Below are positions 1 through 9,927 of a stretch of DNA of 64,000 nt, piece by piece. The notes beneath the pieces were generated by a model. That model saw only the letters and a program-made list of their open reading frames with translations. It was not told where the DNA came from and did no database searches. Origin of the DNA: Impatiens glandulifera (Eukaryota; Streptophyta; Magnoliopsida; Ericales; Balsaminaceae); NCBI RefSeq assembly GCF_907164915.1, contig NC_061863.1:42815382-42879381 (forward strand). The letters run 5' to 3'. A program made the position numbers and the translations under genes. Position 1 is the first letter of the stretch. The number at the start of each line of letters is the position of its first letter.

Positions 1-753
1 GTAATTTAGCACGTGTCGAATGACACGTGACAATATGAAACCCGGGGTGACTCGAGCTTTAAAAGGATGGTGGTTGAGTTTTTAATGATTAAGGGGACGA
101 AATTGAAATTTGAGTCTCCCCTTTCATATTTTTTATTATTGTTTCTTGTTTTACAACTGATAATTAATTTAGAGAATACTTATATATAATTAAATTTTGA
201 CGACAAATGTTAATAATATGATGAACCGAGAGTAACCCATATATGACATAGCCCATAGATGTGTTTGAGTTTAAAATTGAACGCCGGGCATTTGACAATT
301 AATTGGGCTGGTTTGAAAATTTGGGTTTTTTCTTGTTTTTATTTTTCCTATTTTCCAACTAATTTTTCGCTTGTTTAAAGAATACTCATAATTAAATATA
401 GGAACTTACTTTTAATGTCATTATAAATTATAATTAACATACAAAAAGATATAGTTAATATTCTGATAGACGATAAAAGCTTACGTACAATCAAGCCCAA
501 AAAGTGTTTATTTTATAATTTGTAGACATAAATGGGTCATAATGTTTATTGTTAATTATTTTTTATTTTTTATTTCGCTTAACTCTGTTAGTACCTTTTT
601 CTTTTATATTCAGCACGTTAAAATATTATTGGGCCTTAGTAACCCTGAGAGATTCCGTAACGTGTCGATTGACACGTGACAATTTGAAACCCGGGGTGAC
701 TCGAGCTTTAATAATGATTAAGGGGCCGAAATTGAAATTTGAGTCTCCCCTTT
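1..753. repeat. ~650-bp tandem repeat: unit 1 and start of unit 2
   Basis: Unit 1 runs from about 10 to 659, and unit 2 starts near 660 with the same series of landmarks (cacgtg box, cccggggtgactcgag, gagtctcccc). Unit 2 is interrupted at 753 by Copia element 1 and resumes at 14642. The same unit recurs at 33570-34976 and 48678-49720. No coding capacity is credible: the only open frames are short and not conserved between units. It is a low-copy local tandem repeat rather than a short-monomer satellite. Confidence 0.85.
10..29. promoter_or_regulatory. Inverted G-box palindrome in the repeat unit
   Basis: CACGTGTC (10-17) and GACACGTG (22-29) are perfect inverted 8-bp arms around a GAAT spacer, and each arm contains the plant G-box CACGTG. 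The later units carry decayed versions (near 660, 34003, 34671 and 49077). Whether it binds bZIP/bHLH factors in vivo is inference. Confidence 0.45.
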
Positions 754-1201
754 TGTTAGATAAATTCATACCGGTTCAAATAAACCTAACTTAAACAAAC
801 TTCCTACGCAGGAACAAGGAACCGGACCGGATGAACAAAAGAAAACCAACTGAAGAAACCGAACCGGTCAAGCTACCAAACCGATCAAGAGTATTCGGTA
901 CATGACCGAACAGAAGAAGGATCGGCCAAAGCCTAAAAGCCAGATCCATCAAATAGCCGATCAATCCACAAGACCGGAAGAAGTCCGGTCACTTCACTAC
1001 CAAAAGACATTCGGCCAAGTCAAGAGGCCGACTAGTACAAGAAGACACTTTGGGTATCTGTTGAGAATGATACCAAAGGAACAGACTGAATACTTCCATA
1101 TCCATGCAAGTCTGAGGAAAGACTGTAGGCTGCAGAAAACAGTACTACCGGATCCTTCTACTTCGGGATAAGCCAGAAAGGAAATCTTCAAAGTACAGAC
1201 A

Positions 1202-1255
1202 ACTGTCCAAGCAGACAGTGCCTACATTGAGTAAAAGACAAACCCAGCAGGTTTG
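1202..1255 (+). other. Two small inverted repeats in the LTR U3
   Basis: ACTGTC (1202-1207) pairs with GACAGT (1214-1219), and CAAACC (1239-1244) pairs with GGTTTG (1250-1255). Element 2 keeps both positions; there the second has 9-bp perfect arms (48206-48214 and 48218-48226). Preservation in a diverged copy suggests a cis-element. Confidence 0.4.
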
Positions 1256-1269
1256 CTTTACAGACCGGC

Positions 1270-1336
1270 AGGTCTGAAACAGGATGCCAGGTCTGAGATT
1301 GACTGTCAGGTCTGAGGAGAAGACCGGCAGGTCTGA
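1270..1336 (+). repeat. Four AGGTCTGA motifs upstream of the LTR TATA box
   Basis: AGGTCTGA occurs at 1270, 1289, 1308 and 1329, spaced 19-21 bp. It ends about 75 bp upstream of the TATA box. Element 2's LTR has the same octamer three times at 21-bp spacing (complement at 48131, 48152, 48173). This looks like a tandem enhancer box; the binding factor is unknown. Confidence 0.5.
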
Positions 1337-1411
1337 GACACTGAATCACTGCACAGCTGACCAGCCAATCAGATTCAAGGCCTTGAAATATGACCGTTGG
1401 CATACTTCACC

Positions 1412-1419
1412 TATAAAAG
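1412..1419 (+). promoter_or_regulatory. LTR TATA box (TATAAAAG)
   Basis: TATAAAAG in a GC-containing context in the LTR, followed by leader sequence. The same box lies at 13987-13994 in the 3' LTR and, complemented, at 48056-48063 in element 2. It should set the start of the genomic RNA about 30 bp downstream. Confidence 0.7.
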
Positions 1420-2068
1420 GAGGCAGTTGCAGAAAAGTAAATGCAGTTACAAAGCGGGATACTGTGCGACATTAAGAGATATTAAGTGAGACAAGTGAAG
1501 CGTTGAAAGCATTTACTATAAGTGATAACAGTGTGATATTCTAAGAAAGCCTAAGAGCTAAATTCTAAGCGTGTGTTACAATTTCGGTGTGAATTGTAAG
1601 AGTGTTATCGAGCAGGAAATAAGTCTCGATCGGATTGTATTTGTATTCCTTAGTGAATATCCTTCTCGCGGTTTCGAGAGGAAGGGGTGACGTAGGAGTT
1701 TTATCTCCGAACATCCATAAAATCTGTTGTGTCATTTACTTTCTGTTGGCTTCATTACATAACCGACTAACCTAACTACACCGCTCCAAACCGACTAAAC
1801 CATACCGAGTATCCAGATTGCCGAAACCGACCCACCATCCTTCAAATCATCATCATCCGAAACCGACTCCGCCTATCATACACGTGTACCGCTTCAACCT
1901 GAAAGCAAACCTCTTCCGCGCTTGAACCTAGTTCAAGGGTTTGTGACAGGTTGTGTAGTATTGAAACCCCGGCGTTAATCTCTAACAGGATTAACCACCA
2001 CCCTACGAGTGAGAACCGCTAACCGGTCCAACCCCCGGTCCACCAGCGGCGACCTAGATCCTAACAAT

Positions 2069-2080
2069 TGGTATCAGAGC
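2069..2080 (+). other. Primer binding site, tRNA-iMet
   Basis: TGGTATCAGAGC, the classic complement of the 3' end of plant initiator methionine tRNA, starts 2 nt after the 5' LTR. Confidence 0.95.
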
Positions 2081-2105
2081 AGTTAGTTTCAATACTCAAG
2101 CAAAC

Positions 2106-3953
2106 ATGTATCAAGATAGGCCTCCAATGCTAGAAGGTGATGACTTTGCCAACTGGAAGGCACGCATGCACCTGCATCTAGTCACCTTGGATGATGAAAT
2201 GGAATTCGTTCTAACCGAAGGACCGATAGTCATTGATAAAGACAGAAAAGAATGGACAGCTGATGATAGGAGAAGGAACAATCTGGACAACCATGCAAGA
2301 AACCGGATCTCCAACAGCGTGGACAGAAATACATACTGCAAGATCAGAGACTGCCAAACCGCGAAGGAGACATGGAACACGGTTATCCAGATCTTTGAGG
2401 GAAATGAAAGAACCAAAGAGAACAAGATAATGGTGGCCACACAGAGGTTTGAAAGCATCAAAATGAAACCAGGGGAAACTATGAAAGAATACAGTGACCG
2501 GTTCACTGGTGTATTAGATGAGTTGGCAAATCTGGGTAAGAAGTATGACAACAAAGAGGTCATTATGAAGGTCTTGAGATCTCTTCCGAGTGCTTGGGAT
2601 ATAAAGACGATGGTCATGAGAGAATCAAAGAGCCTACGTAAGATGAAATTGTACGATGTATTCGAAGATCTCAAGGCTTATGAGTTCGAGATGAATTCCA
2701 GAACTGAAGAGGAAGTCTCGGCCTCAACGTCAACTAGAGCACTGTTCACATCTACGGAACCGGCTGCACCTGCTCCTGTTCCTATACCTACATCTGCACC
2801 GGTACCGACTCCAGCACCTGCACCAATCAGAACCGCCGAACAGTTTACTGAGGACGCCATGGCAATGCTTGCACAAAAGTTTGGGAGGTTCATGAAAAGG
2901 AGCCAACCGACAAACAACTACTATGGTGACAAATCCAATGTAAGATGTTATAACTGTAACTGTATGGGACATTTTAAGTGGGAATGCAGGAAACCAAGGA
3001 GAGATACCCAGAAACCAGACTACCAAAATAACCGGAACAACTATCAACAAACCGGTGAAGGAAGTGAAGTACCGAAAGCACTGATAGCCGATGATGGAGG
3101 AAGCCTATGGGCTCACAGTGACAGTGACGATGACCTCACATGTCTCATGGCAAATGAGGAACAGGTATTTGACTCTCCTTGTGATGAATTCACTAAAGAT
3201 GAGTTATATGAAGCATTGAATGACATGGTAGAAGAATATAAGAACCTATTGACCATGTTACCTAAGCACCTCAACATCAAAACCGATCCCATAGTACCTA
3301 TCCCAGTAGAACCAGAGGTACCCATCATAACCGAACCGGAAGCCATACAACCTGATGATACTCATACCCTAGAAACCGAATTAGACCTTAAGATCGAACA
3401 ACCCAGTGAGTCGACTAGAGAACTAACCGAGAAAGAGAATGCCAGATTTCAGTATACGATGGCCGCCTATAGGAGATCTAGCGATATAGTAAAGAACCTG
3501 AATAAAGAATACAGGCATCCACGTTGTAAGAATGGCCTAGGGTACACAGAGACCAGATCTAAAGACCGAAAATCCATATGGAAAGCAAAGCTTACAAAAG
3601 GAAACCTTCCCTTTATAAAATTTCTTAAGAGCACCTGTACAGCTGAAGAAGAGGAGACCGCGTATTATAGGGAAGAAAAGACAAAGTACGATTATGTTGG
3701 TCCAACCGATTCATGGCTCGACCTTGAGAAAAGAAAAGCAGAAATCCTCAAATATAAGAAAGATTTCCCTGAACCACGTAAATCAAACTATAGATCATCA
3801 AACCAAAGACCATCGTCATTTAGGTCATCTGTAGGGAAACCGAAATACACCAGACCAAGTGTGAGGAGAACAGTTGAAACTTTAGCAAAGAAGACTGTTC
3901 GACTTATCAAGGTTTGGGTACCTAAGGGACTAATCGCATGTGGACCCAAGTAA
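2106..3953 (+). CDS. gag: Copia Gag polyprotein, element 1
   Basis: The 615-aa structural protein packages the element's RNA into cytoplasmic virus-like particles. The ATG at 2106 is the first after the primer site and gives MYQDRPPMLEGDDFANWKAR, the typical Copia gag start. Residues ~1-200 form the UBN2/DUF4219-type capsid region. A Pro/Ala-rich linker follows (~220-245). One CCHC zinc knuckle (C281, C284, H289, C294) binds RNA. Beyond it lies a long acidic tail (~330-460) and then a basic Lys/Arg-rich end. The tail is longer than in short Copia gags, as in SIRE-type elements. The frame ends at TAA 3951-3953, before pol, which is in another frame. Compared with element 2, this copy has no internal stop. 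Confidence 0.92.
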   Translation: MYQDRPPMLEGDDFANWKARMHLHLVTLDDEMEFVLTEGPIVIDKDRKEWTADDRRRNNLDNHARNRISNSVDRNTYCKIRDCQTAKETWNTVIQIFEGNERTKENKIMVATQRFESIKMKPGETMKEYSDRFTGVLDELANLGKKYDNKEVIMKVLRSLPSAWDIKTMVMRESKSLRKMKLYDVFEDLKAYEFEMNSRTEEEVSASTSTRALFTSTEPAAPAPVPIPTSAPVPTPAPAPIRTAEQFTEDAMAMLAQKFGRFMKRSQPTNNYYGDKSNVRCYNCNCMGHFKWECRKPRRDTQKPDYQNNRNNYQQTGEGSEVPKALIADDGGSLWAHSDSDDDLTCLMANEEQVFDSPCDEFTKDELYEALNDMVEEYKNLLTMLPKHLNIKTDPIVPIPVEPEVPIITEPEAIQPDDTHTLETELDLKIEQPSESTRELTEKENARFQYTMAAYRRSSDIVKNLNKEYRHPRCKNGLGYTETRSKDRKSIWKAKLTKGNLPFIKFLKSTCTAEEEETAYYREEKTKYDYVGPTDSWLDLEKRKAEILKYKKDFPEPRKSNYRSSNQRPSSFRSSVGKPKYTRPSVRRTVETLAKKTVRLIKVWVPKGLIACGPK

Positions 3954-3993
3954 ATGTGGGTACCAAATAGTTGTAAATATGTAATTTTTGCAG
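3912..3993 (+). other. Candidate 82-nt intron joining gag to pol
   Basis: Seen: the interval begins GTTTGG after codon AAG (3909-3911) and ends TTTTTGCAG before codon GAT (3994-3996). Removing it fuses the gag frame directly to the pol frame (82 = 1 mod 3) and removes the gag stop (3951) and the pol-frame stop TAA (3982-3984). Element 2 has an interval of exactly 82 nt at 45575-45656 with the same effect. The acceptor is strong and the donor only moderate; a CTAAT branch-like site lies inside. Against it: the interval still encodes a WVPK-type peptide, usual at this junction in related elements, so it descends from coding DNA. RNA evidence is lacking. Confidence 0.45.
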
Positions 3994-6900
3994 GATCCAA
4001 AGAAACGGCTAGGAAACTCTGAATGGTTCTTGGACAGTGGTTGCTCCAGGCACATGACCGGAAATAGCAATCTGCTAACCGACATTAGATCAGTAACCGG
4101 TGCTCCAATCACTTTCGGTGACAACTCTAAAGGTAAAACCGTGGGCAAGGGTAAGATTGTCCATGGTAACCTAACTATTGATAATGTACTTCTAGTTGAA
4201 AACCTACGTTTTAATCTACTTAGCATTAGCCAAATGTGTGATGCCGGATACACAGTAGAATTCCTTAAACATGCATGCTTAGTTAAGAACTCTCAAGGGA
4301 TAGTACTACTAACCGGAAATAGGATAGGTAACATTTACAAGGTAGACTGGAAAACTAGAGTAGAACACCCTATATGCATGATAGCTAAAACTGATCAAAC
4401 CTGGCTATGGCACAAAAGATTAAACCATCTAAACATGAAAACCTTAAACTACATTCGTGGTAAGAAATTAGTTGAAGGCATCCCAGATATAGTATTTAAC
4501 CAGGATAAGGTTTGTTCAGCATGCCAGATGGGTAAACAAACTAGGTCATCATTTAAGAGCAAAGGAAATCTCCAATCTAGCCGATGCCTAGATCTTCTTC
4601 ACATGGATTTATTTGGACCGATTCAGGTCATTAGTCTAGGAGGTATGCTTTACACCATGGTAGTTATTGATGATTACTCTAGATATACATGGGTAATATT
4701 TTTACCATCTAAACGTGAAACGGTATCAAACCTAATCAACCTCCTTAAGCGTTTGCAAAATGAAAAATCAACTCGTATAAATTGCATTCGAAGCGATAGA
4801 GGTACCGAATTTACTAATAGCACATTAACTGCATATCTTGATGAATCCGGCATTAGACACGAGTTGTCTAGTGCTAGGACTCCTCAACAAAATGGCCTGG
4901 CCGAGAGAAGAAACCGGACTCTCAAGGAAGCCGCACGGTCCATGATAGCCGACTCCGGCATTGCTCAGAAATATTGGGCTGAAGCTATCAACACTGCATG
5001 CCATACACAAAATCGGTCTTTGATAAACAGATTTCACAACAAAACACCATATGAGGTTTATTTTAACAGAGTTCCTAAACTTAAATACCTCAGGATTTTC
5101 GGCTGTAAATGTTATATTCATAATAATGGTAAAACTCAACTCACTGCTTTTGATGCAAAGACCGACACCGGCATTATGCTGGGATACTCTTCAGTAAGCA
5201 AAGCATATAGAGTGTACAACAATAGAACTGCAACCATGGAGGAAACAATTCACGTTATTTTCGATGAATCGGTTGAAAGCAACACTGCTTCGTGCTTTGA
5301 TCTACATAACAGACTGGAAAATAACGATATTCATTCTGATAGCGAAGATGAGACCCCGGTCTTCAGGGGATTTGTCCATGACCTAATGGGTAATATTGAT
5401 ACCCAGCCGGATCAAGCTGTTTCACAACAGGAAGCTGACACTTCGGTCCAACCCGAGGAAGCCGGTCGGTCTGACAATCTTGGTCAGCCTACCGACATGT
5501 CTAGCCTTGATCAATTAAACGGTAACTCGGTAGACACCCTTGAACTGAATCTCAGAAGAAACAGTAAACATCCTCCTGAGCAAATTATAGGTGACCCTTC
5601 AGAACCTGTTCGAACTAGGAGTCAACTTCTGGAAGGATATTTTAACTCTGCTTTTATATCCCAGATTGAACCGAAAAGAATAGATGAAGCATTGTCAGAT
5701 CCGGACTGGATCTTGGGAATGCAAGAAGAACTAAACCAGTTCGAGAGTAGTAAAGTCTGGTACTTAGTTCCCAGACCGAAAGATAAATCGGTCATAGGAA
5801 CAAGATGGGTATTCAGAAACAAACTCAATGAGGACGGTTTGGTCACGAGGAACAAAGCCAGATTAGTGGCTCAAGGCTACAAACAGGAAGAAGGCATTGA
5901 CTTTGAAGAGTCATTTGCTCCTGTAGCCAGGATTGAAGCCATTAGGATTTTTCTTGCATTTGCTGCTTTCAAAAATTTCAAAGTTTTTCAAATGGATGTT
6001 AAAAGTGCATTTTTGAACGGTGATATACGAGAGGAAGTGTATGTTGAACAGCCACCCGGCTTCAAGAACGCTGCACTTCCAAACCATGTATACCGGCTGA
6101 ACAAAGCTTTATACGGTCTGAAGCAAGCACCAAGAGCCTGGTATGATACGCTAACCGCATTTCTAGTAGAGCATGACTTCACCATCGGTTCAGTGGATAA
6201 GACCTTGTTCAAATTTGAAAAGAAGGAACATATTCTACTTGTTCAAATCTACGTAGATGATATTATTTTTGGTTCCACTAACCCCAAGCTCTGTGACAAA
6301 TTTTCAAAAATGATGACTGACAAATTTGAAATGAGTATGATGGGAGAATTAAGTTTCTTCCTAGGTCTTCAGGTTAAGCAACTCAAGGAAGGAACATTCA
6401 TTAGTCAACCGAAATATACCAAGGAGCTTCTAAAGAAATTCGGTATGGACACCTGCTCCTCGGCGGCCACTCCAATGAGTTCATCCATTAAATTGGACAG
6501 AGATGATGAAGGGCAATCAGTAGATCAGATTGCATACCGGGGCATGATCGGTTCCCTGCTATATCTGACAGCAAGCAGACCGGACATCCTGTTTGCAGTT
6601 GGTGTATGTGGAAGATTTCAAGCAAATCCAAAGCAATCCCATTACACAGCCGCAAAGAGGATCCTGAAGTATCTAAAGGGCACACCTGATGTCGGTCTGT
6701 GGTACCCAAAGGACTCATCATTCAATCTAACGAGCTATTCAGACGCAGACTATGCAGGCTGCAAGATTGACAGAAAGAGCACCAGCGGAACATGTCAGTT
6801 CCTTGGTGACCGACTGGTATCATGGTATAGCAAGAAGCAGACATCCGTGGCTACATCAACCGCGGAAGCTGAATACTTGGCGGCCGGAAGTTGCTGTTCT

Positions 6901-7215
6901 CAACTTCTCTGGATCCAACAGCAGCTGAAGGACTTCGGTATTACAGCCGAAGAGTCCCCAATTTTCTGTGACAACACAAGTGCAATTGCGATTACATACA
7001 ACCCGGTTCTCCATTCCAGAACCAAGCACATCGACATAAGACATCATTTCATTCGAGAGCACGTCACGCTGAAGCATATCCGGCTGGAATACGTACCCAC
7101 CGATCAACAAGTAGCCGATATCTTCACAAAGCCTCTACAGGAAGCTAAGTTCTCTCAATTTAGACTTACTCTCGGTTTAACCGATATCAGTCAGATCCTT
7201 CCTAAGGATACTTAA
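3988..7215 (+). CDS. pol: Copia Pol: protease, integrase, RT, RNase H (element 1)
   Basis: A continuous frame of about 1075 codons with no ATG at its start; it opens after TAA 3982-3984. This fits production as a Gag-Pol fusion. Order: aspartic protease [11 protein letters not shown] (Asp ~16); GAG-pre-integrase with the HHCC zinc site (HKRLNH...CSAC, ~130-180); integrase core with D (HMDLFG), D (RSDRGTEF) and E (NGLAERRNR), ~205-310; RT starting ~590 with the [11 protein letters not shown] motif and catalytic YVDD (~755-758); RNase H with [15 protein letters not shown] and DNTSAI, ~910-1050. All expected catalytic residues are present. It makes cDNA and integrates it in the nucleus. Protease before integrase before RT defines Copia. 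Confidence 0.93.
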   Translation: MQDPKKRLGNSEWFLDSGCSRHMTGNSNLLTDIRSVTGAPITFGDNSKGKTVGKGKIVHGNLTIDNVLLVENLRFNLLSISQMCDAGYTVEFLKHACLVKNSQGIVLLTGNRIGNIYKVDWKTRVEHPICMIAKTDQTWLWHKRLNHLNMKTLNYIRGKKLVEGIPDIVFNQDKVCSACQMGKQTRSSFKSKGNLQSSRCLDLLHMDLFGPIQVISLGGMLYTMVVIDDYSRYTWVIFLPSKRETVSNLINLLKRLQNEKSTRINCIRSDRGTEFTNSTLTAYLDESGIRHELSSARTPQQNGLAERRNRTLKEAARSMIADSGIAQKYWAEAINTACHTQNRSLINRFHNKTPYEVYFNRVPKLKYLRIFGCKCYIHNNGKTQLTAFDAKTDTGIMLGYSSVSKAYRVYNNRTATMEETIHVIFDESVESNTASCFDLHNRLENNDIHSDSEDETPVFRGFVHDLMGNIDTQPDQAVSQQEADTSVQPEEAGRSDNLGQPTDMSSLDQLNGNSVDTLELNLRRNSKHPPEQIIGDPSEPVRTRSQLLEGYFNSAFISQIEPKRIDEALSDPDWILGMQEELNQFESSKVWYLVPRPKDKSVIGTRWVFRNKLNEDGLVTRNKARLVAQGYKQEEGIDFEESFAPVARIEAIRIFLAFAAFKNFKVFQMDVKSAFLNGDIREEVYVEQPPGFKNAALPNHVYRLNKALYGLKQAPRAWYDTLTAFLVEHDFTIGSVDKTLFKFEKKEHILLVQIYVDDIIFGSTNPKLCDKFSKMMTDKFEMSMMGELSFFLGLQVKQLKEGTFISQPKYTKELLKKFGMDTCSSAATPMSSSIKLDRDDEGQSVDQIAYRGMIGSLLYLTASRPDILFAVGVCGRFQANPKQSHYTAAKRILKYLKGTPDVGLWYPKDSSFNLTSYSDADYAGCKIDRKSTSGTCQFLGDRLVSWYSKKQTSVATSTAEAEYLAAGSCCSQLLWIQQQLKDFGITAEESPIFCDNTSAIAITYNPVLHSRTKHIDIRHHFIREHVTLKHIRLEYVPTDQQVADIFTKPLQEAKFSQFRLTLGLTDISQILPKDT

Positions 7216-7661
7216 AAAGGAACACCGGCTTCGACAGATAAAACAAGTAGTTCTTCTTAAAGCTGCTGATCTTTGAATTCTCAAGATGCCTATGGAAGAA
7301 CCGCCCAGCTCATCAGAAAGAGTAAACCGACCGGTTACTTGGTGGAAACACCAGCTAACCGCATCGGGATGAACAACTGATGACTGACCGGTTCGGAAGC
7401 AGGTCATCCCAGATTATTTGAATTTCACAGATGAGGAACAACTACCAATGTTTATAGATATCTGCTCTGAAATGTTTCCTTTTCAAAGAAAACTGGTCGC
7501 GCCTAAAAAGACGTGAAGATCTTTTGATATCTTTCACGGTTCAGGCCTATGACCGACACCTAGACTGCAAGCATACCCATTTTGGTGAATAACCTTTTAT
7601 CCTACAGTTAATACAGGTCATTCCATTTAATGTCTGGACAATAGGTTAGCCCCAAAAACAG

Positions 7662-7670
7662 TATTTAAAG
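7662..7670 (+). promoter_or_regulatory. TATA box of accessory ORF A; 7216-7774 spacer
   Basis: TATTTAAAG lies about 110 bp before the ORF A start and is followed by an A/C-rich leader with a CT run (tctctctctct, 7752-7762). Element 2 has TATATAAG at the matching place (41901-41908). The rest of 7216-7661 is non-coding and I see no other feature in it. Confidence 0.55.
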
Positions 7671-7774
7671 GAAGCATTATTTCACTTAATCACACACAAC
7701 TCAATACACTCTTTCCCTCACTAAAGCAAAGAAACTCACAAGAACATCATCTCTCTCTCTAAGGCATCCTGACA

Positions 7775-8488
7775 ATGTCTACCTTCACAAACATCCTACA
7801 AGTGAACTTCGAATCATGCTCCAGTACAGATCACTATGATCTATACCGAATGATCAAACAACTGGAGGATACCGGTCTCCAGTACTTCCTAGATGATAAT
7901 CAACTCATCTATCCTCAGTCCGTCATTGAGTTCTTCAACAATGCCAGGGTGTACCGGGGGACACCCTACTTCAACACCCACATTCAATCAAAAGTTAGGG
8001 GTGCCATCTTTGACTTCACTGAGCAAGACTTTGCTCGGTGCTTCAATCTGCCCAAACAAGGGCTCACGGACCTTAATCCTCCAGCCGACACCAAGGCTGA
8101 AGTTTCTCTCTCCCTCTCTCGGTCAGATGAGCCCGTCGATGATCACGGCTCCAAATATCCTTTGAGGGCTGAATACCAGCTCCTCAATGACATAATAGGG
8201 AGGAGCATCCTCGGGAAAGATGTAACCCACACATATTGCACGGTAACGTTCAATATGATGGCAGCCATTATAACGAGGACACCAGTCAACTGGTCCAGGG
8301 TGCTGTTCGATGCCCTGATCTGGATAATCGGCACCAGGTCGGTGGCGTTCATTCCCCAGATCAGCCGGCTGTTTGAGGAGCTCGGGGTCCCAACCTGTCC
8401 AGGCGAAGGTTTGGACCGCAGCCAAGTGTTCACCAAGGAAATCATCGACTCGTTCTACGATCGGGTTGAAGAGAGGAGGAACCATTAG
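7775..8488 (+). CDS. Accessory ORF A: 237-aa protein of unknown function
   Basis: Not env-like: no signal peptide or membrane segment is visible. It is homologous along its whole length to ORF B and to the first ~230 residues of ORF C. Shared points include a VNFES-type start (~10), TGLQYFL (~35), EFFNNA (~55), FxxxxFARCFNLPKQGL (~90), RSILG...FNMMA (~145-165), PVNWSRVLFDAL (~172) and GVPTCPGEG (~208). The family resembles plant proteins grouped as putative plant transposon proteins, and abundant hypothetical proteins in Gesneriaceae; both links are from memory. The ATG at 7775 is the first after its TATA box and CT leader. Function cannot be assigned. Confidence 0.8.
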   Translation: MSTFTNILQVNFESCSSTDHYDLYRMIKQLEDTGLQYFLDDNQLIYPQSVIEFFNNARVYRGTPYFNTHIQSKVRGAIFDFTEQDFARCFNLPKQGLTDLNPPADTKAEVSLSLSRSDEPVDDHGSKYPLRAEYQLLNDIIGRSILGKDVTHTYCTVTFNMMAAIITRTPVNWSRVLFDALIWIIGTRSVAFIPQISRLFEELGVPTCPGEGLDRSQVFTKEIIDSFYDRVEERRNH

Positions 8489-8876
8489 ATCACACCTTCT
8501 TGCATCCGGTCGTTTTGCTGCATGTACCGGATGCACCATTAACCATATCGGCCTCATCCATGTCCATTTCGGTTCTATGTATGCTACTTCATCATTTATG
8601 TATGTCATTTTCGGTGTTGTCTCTACCGTCTTCGGTCTCCATCTAATATATATCATTATGTGTTAAATGCATTTAATGAGATATTCCAATTTAATGAGAT
8701 AACTCCTCACCACCTGCACACTTAATTCCCAACTAATCTGGTTACTTTCCAACAAATATTTATCTCGAAATCTGCAAACCGCTACTTCCCAATGCACTTT
8801 GGAAAGGAAAAGATTCTTTCCCTTAATAAGACAAAACCAACAATCAATGCTCTGATTTTCCCTCCAAAAACAATTC

Positions 8877-8884
8877 TATATAAG
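8877..8884 (+). promoter_or_regulatory. TATA box of accessory ORF B; 8489-8962 spacer
   Basis: TATATAAG, 79 bp before the ORF B ATG, with a (CT)n leader at 8939-8953 resembling a plant pyrimidine patch. Element 2 has TATATAAAG (complement 40692-40700) at the same place. The remaining spacer after ORF A holds no other recognisable feature. Confidence 0.6.
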
Positions 8885-8962
8885 GAGCCATCCTCCCTTC
8901 ACTTTCTCACATTCACGATCACTTGCACCCTCTTGAATCTCTCTCTCTCTCTCTACATCATC

Positions 8963-9670
8963 ATGCCAAGCCGAACTTTGGGAAATTTTCTGAGTGTTGA
9001 CTTCGGCTCATGCTTGGCCGAATGGGACTACGATCACCCAAAGAAACACATGTTTGAAAGTCTCATTGTTACCGGTCTTCAAGCCTTCCTTGCCGAATCC
9101 GGCCCCATACTAACTGAGGATGTAAAGGAATTCTTCAGAAATGCGGTCAACTGGGGAGATCGCATTGTCACAACTGTAAGGAACCACACCTTCCGGCTCG
9201 ATGAAGCCGAATTTGCTGCCCTTTTCAATCTGCCCAAAGAAGGGTTCTCTGACTTTCCGGCCTTGGTGGGCACTGATGAGTACTACTATGTGTACCGCTG
9301 CTTAGGAACCTTCGAGACGGTGGAAACCTATGGGTTAAAAACCCGCCTCGGTAAAAGCACTCAACTACTTCTTGAGATTGTCACTCGGTCCATTCTGTGC
9401 CAATCTGTAAATCAGCGGTTCTCAAAGAATACCTATAATATGATGACCCACATCTACAACCACACGCCCATCAATTGGGCAGCGGTCCTTTTTCAAACTT
9501 TGAGGAAAATGGTGCGGACCAAGAAAGGTCTCGGCTTCGCACCACACATCAGCAAGTTCATCCTCAAGTACCGGCCAGATTTTGGACCGGGCACACCGGC
9601 ATCCCCCTCAAACATTCTCGATAAAGATGCCGTGGTGGAAAAGTACTCCAAATTCGTGTTTACTGGTTAA
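8963..9670 (+). CDS. Accessory ORF B: 235-aa paralogue of ORF A
   Basis: The frame is open from 8792, but ATG 8963 is chosen: it follows the TATA box and (CT)n leader, and it gives MPSRTLGNFLSVDF, matching the start of the element 2 copy and lining up with ORF A. The protein carries the same domain: TGLQAFLAESGP (~36), VKEFFRNAV (~55), EAEFAALFNLPKEGFSDF (~80), RSILC...YNMMTHI (~140-165), PINWAAVLFQTL (~170) and PGTPASPSN (~210). No membrane segment or known catalytic motif is visible. It is soluble and about the same length as ORF A, so the two look like stand-alone versions of the domain fused to a tail in ORF C. Function unknown. Confidence 0.8.
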   Translation: MPSRTLGNFLSVDFGSCLAEWDYDHPKKHMFESLIVTGLQAFLAESGPILTEDVKEFFRNAVNWGDRIVTTVRNHTFRLDEAEFAALFNLPKEGFSDFPALVGTDEYYYVYRCLGTFETVETYGLKTRLGKSTQLLLEIVTRSILCQSVNQRFSKNTYNMMTHIYNHTPINWAAVLFQTLRKMVRTKKGLGFAPHISKFILKYRPDFGPGTPASPSNILDKDAVVEKYSKFVFTG

Positions 9671-9927
9671 ACATCTTTATTTAAATGTCTTCCTTTCGAT
9701 CCTATCGGTTTCAATTATAATAAAATACTGTTTCAGTCTTGATCGCCTCTCTTTACTTCTTGCATTTATCTAACATAACCGGCATCATATCGTTCGTATC
9801 CGGTTTCATAAAATGTTTAAAACTGCTAAACACCGAGCAATCAAAATATCCGAAACACTATTAGAAACCGATCCGTCATTCGGTATCAAGGAAAAGATTG
9901 CGTCACCGATGACATAGCCAAAATTTT

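Larger units (their letters stand above)
754..2066 (+). repeat. 5' LTR of element 1
   Basis: 1313 bp, TG...CA termini, directly followed by the primer binding site. It contains a TATA box (1412), four AGGTCTGA motifs (1270-1336) and two short inverted repeats (1202-1255). The small open frames inside it recur in the 3' LTR only because the LTRs are identical; I do not call them genes. Confidence 0.95.

Noticed and set aside
549..794. 81-codon open frame across the repeat/LTR border
   Set aside because: Lies in non-coding tandem repeat and crosses the element 1 insertion site.
902..1475. Short open frames inside the LTR, repeated at 13477-14050
   Set aside because: Duplicated only because both LTRs are identical; not conserved in element 2's LTR.
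2069..2080. tRNA gene at the primer site
   Set aside because: Only the 12-nt primer complement is present; no tRNA gene or cloverleaf found in the window.
2111..3050. Long antisense frames opposite gag
   Set aside because: Shadow frames of the real gag gene with no recognisable domain.
3951..3990. Programmed -1/+1 ribosomal frameshift or stop readthrough between gag and pol
   Set aside because: The gag and pol frames do not overlap in either element; readthrough of the gag stop stays in the wrong frame and soon stops again.
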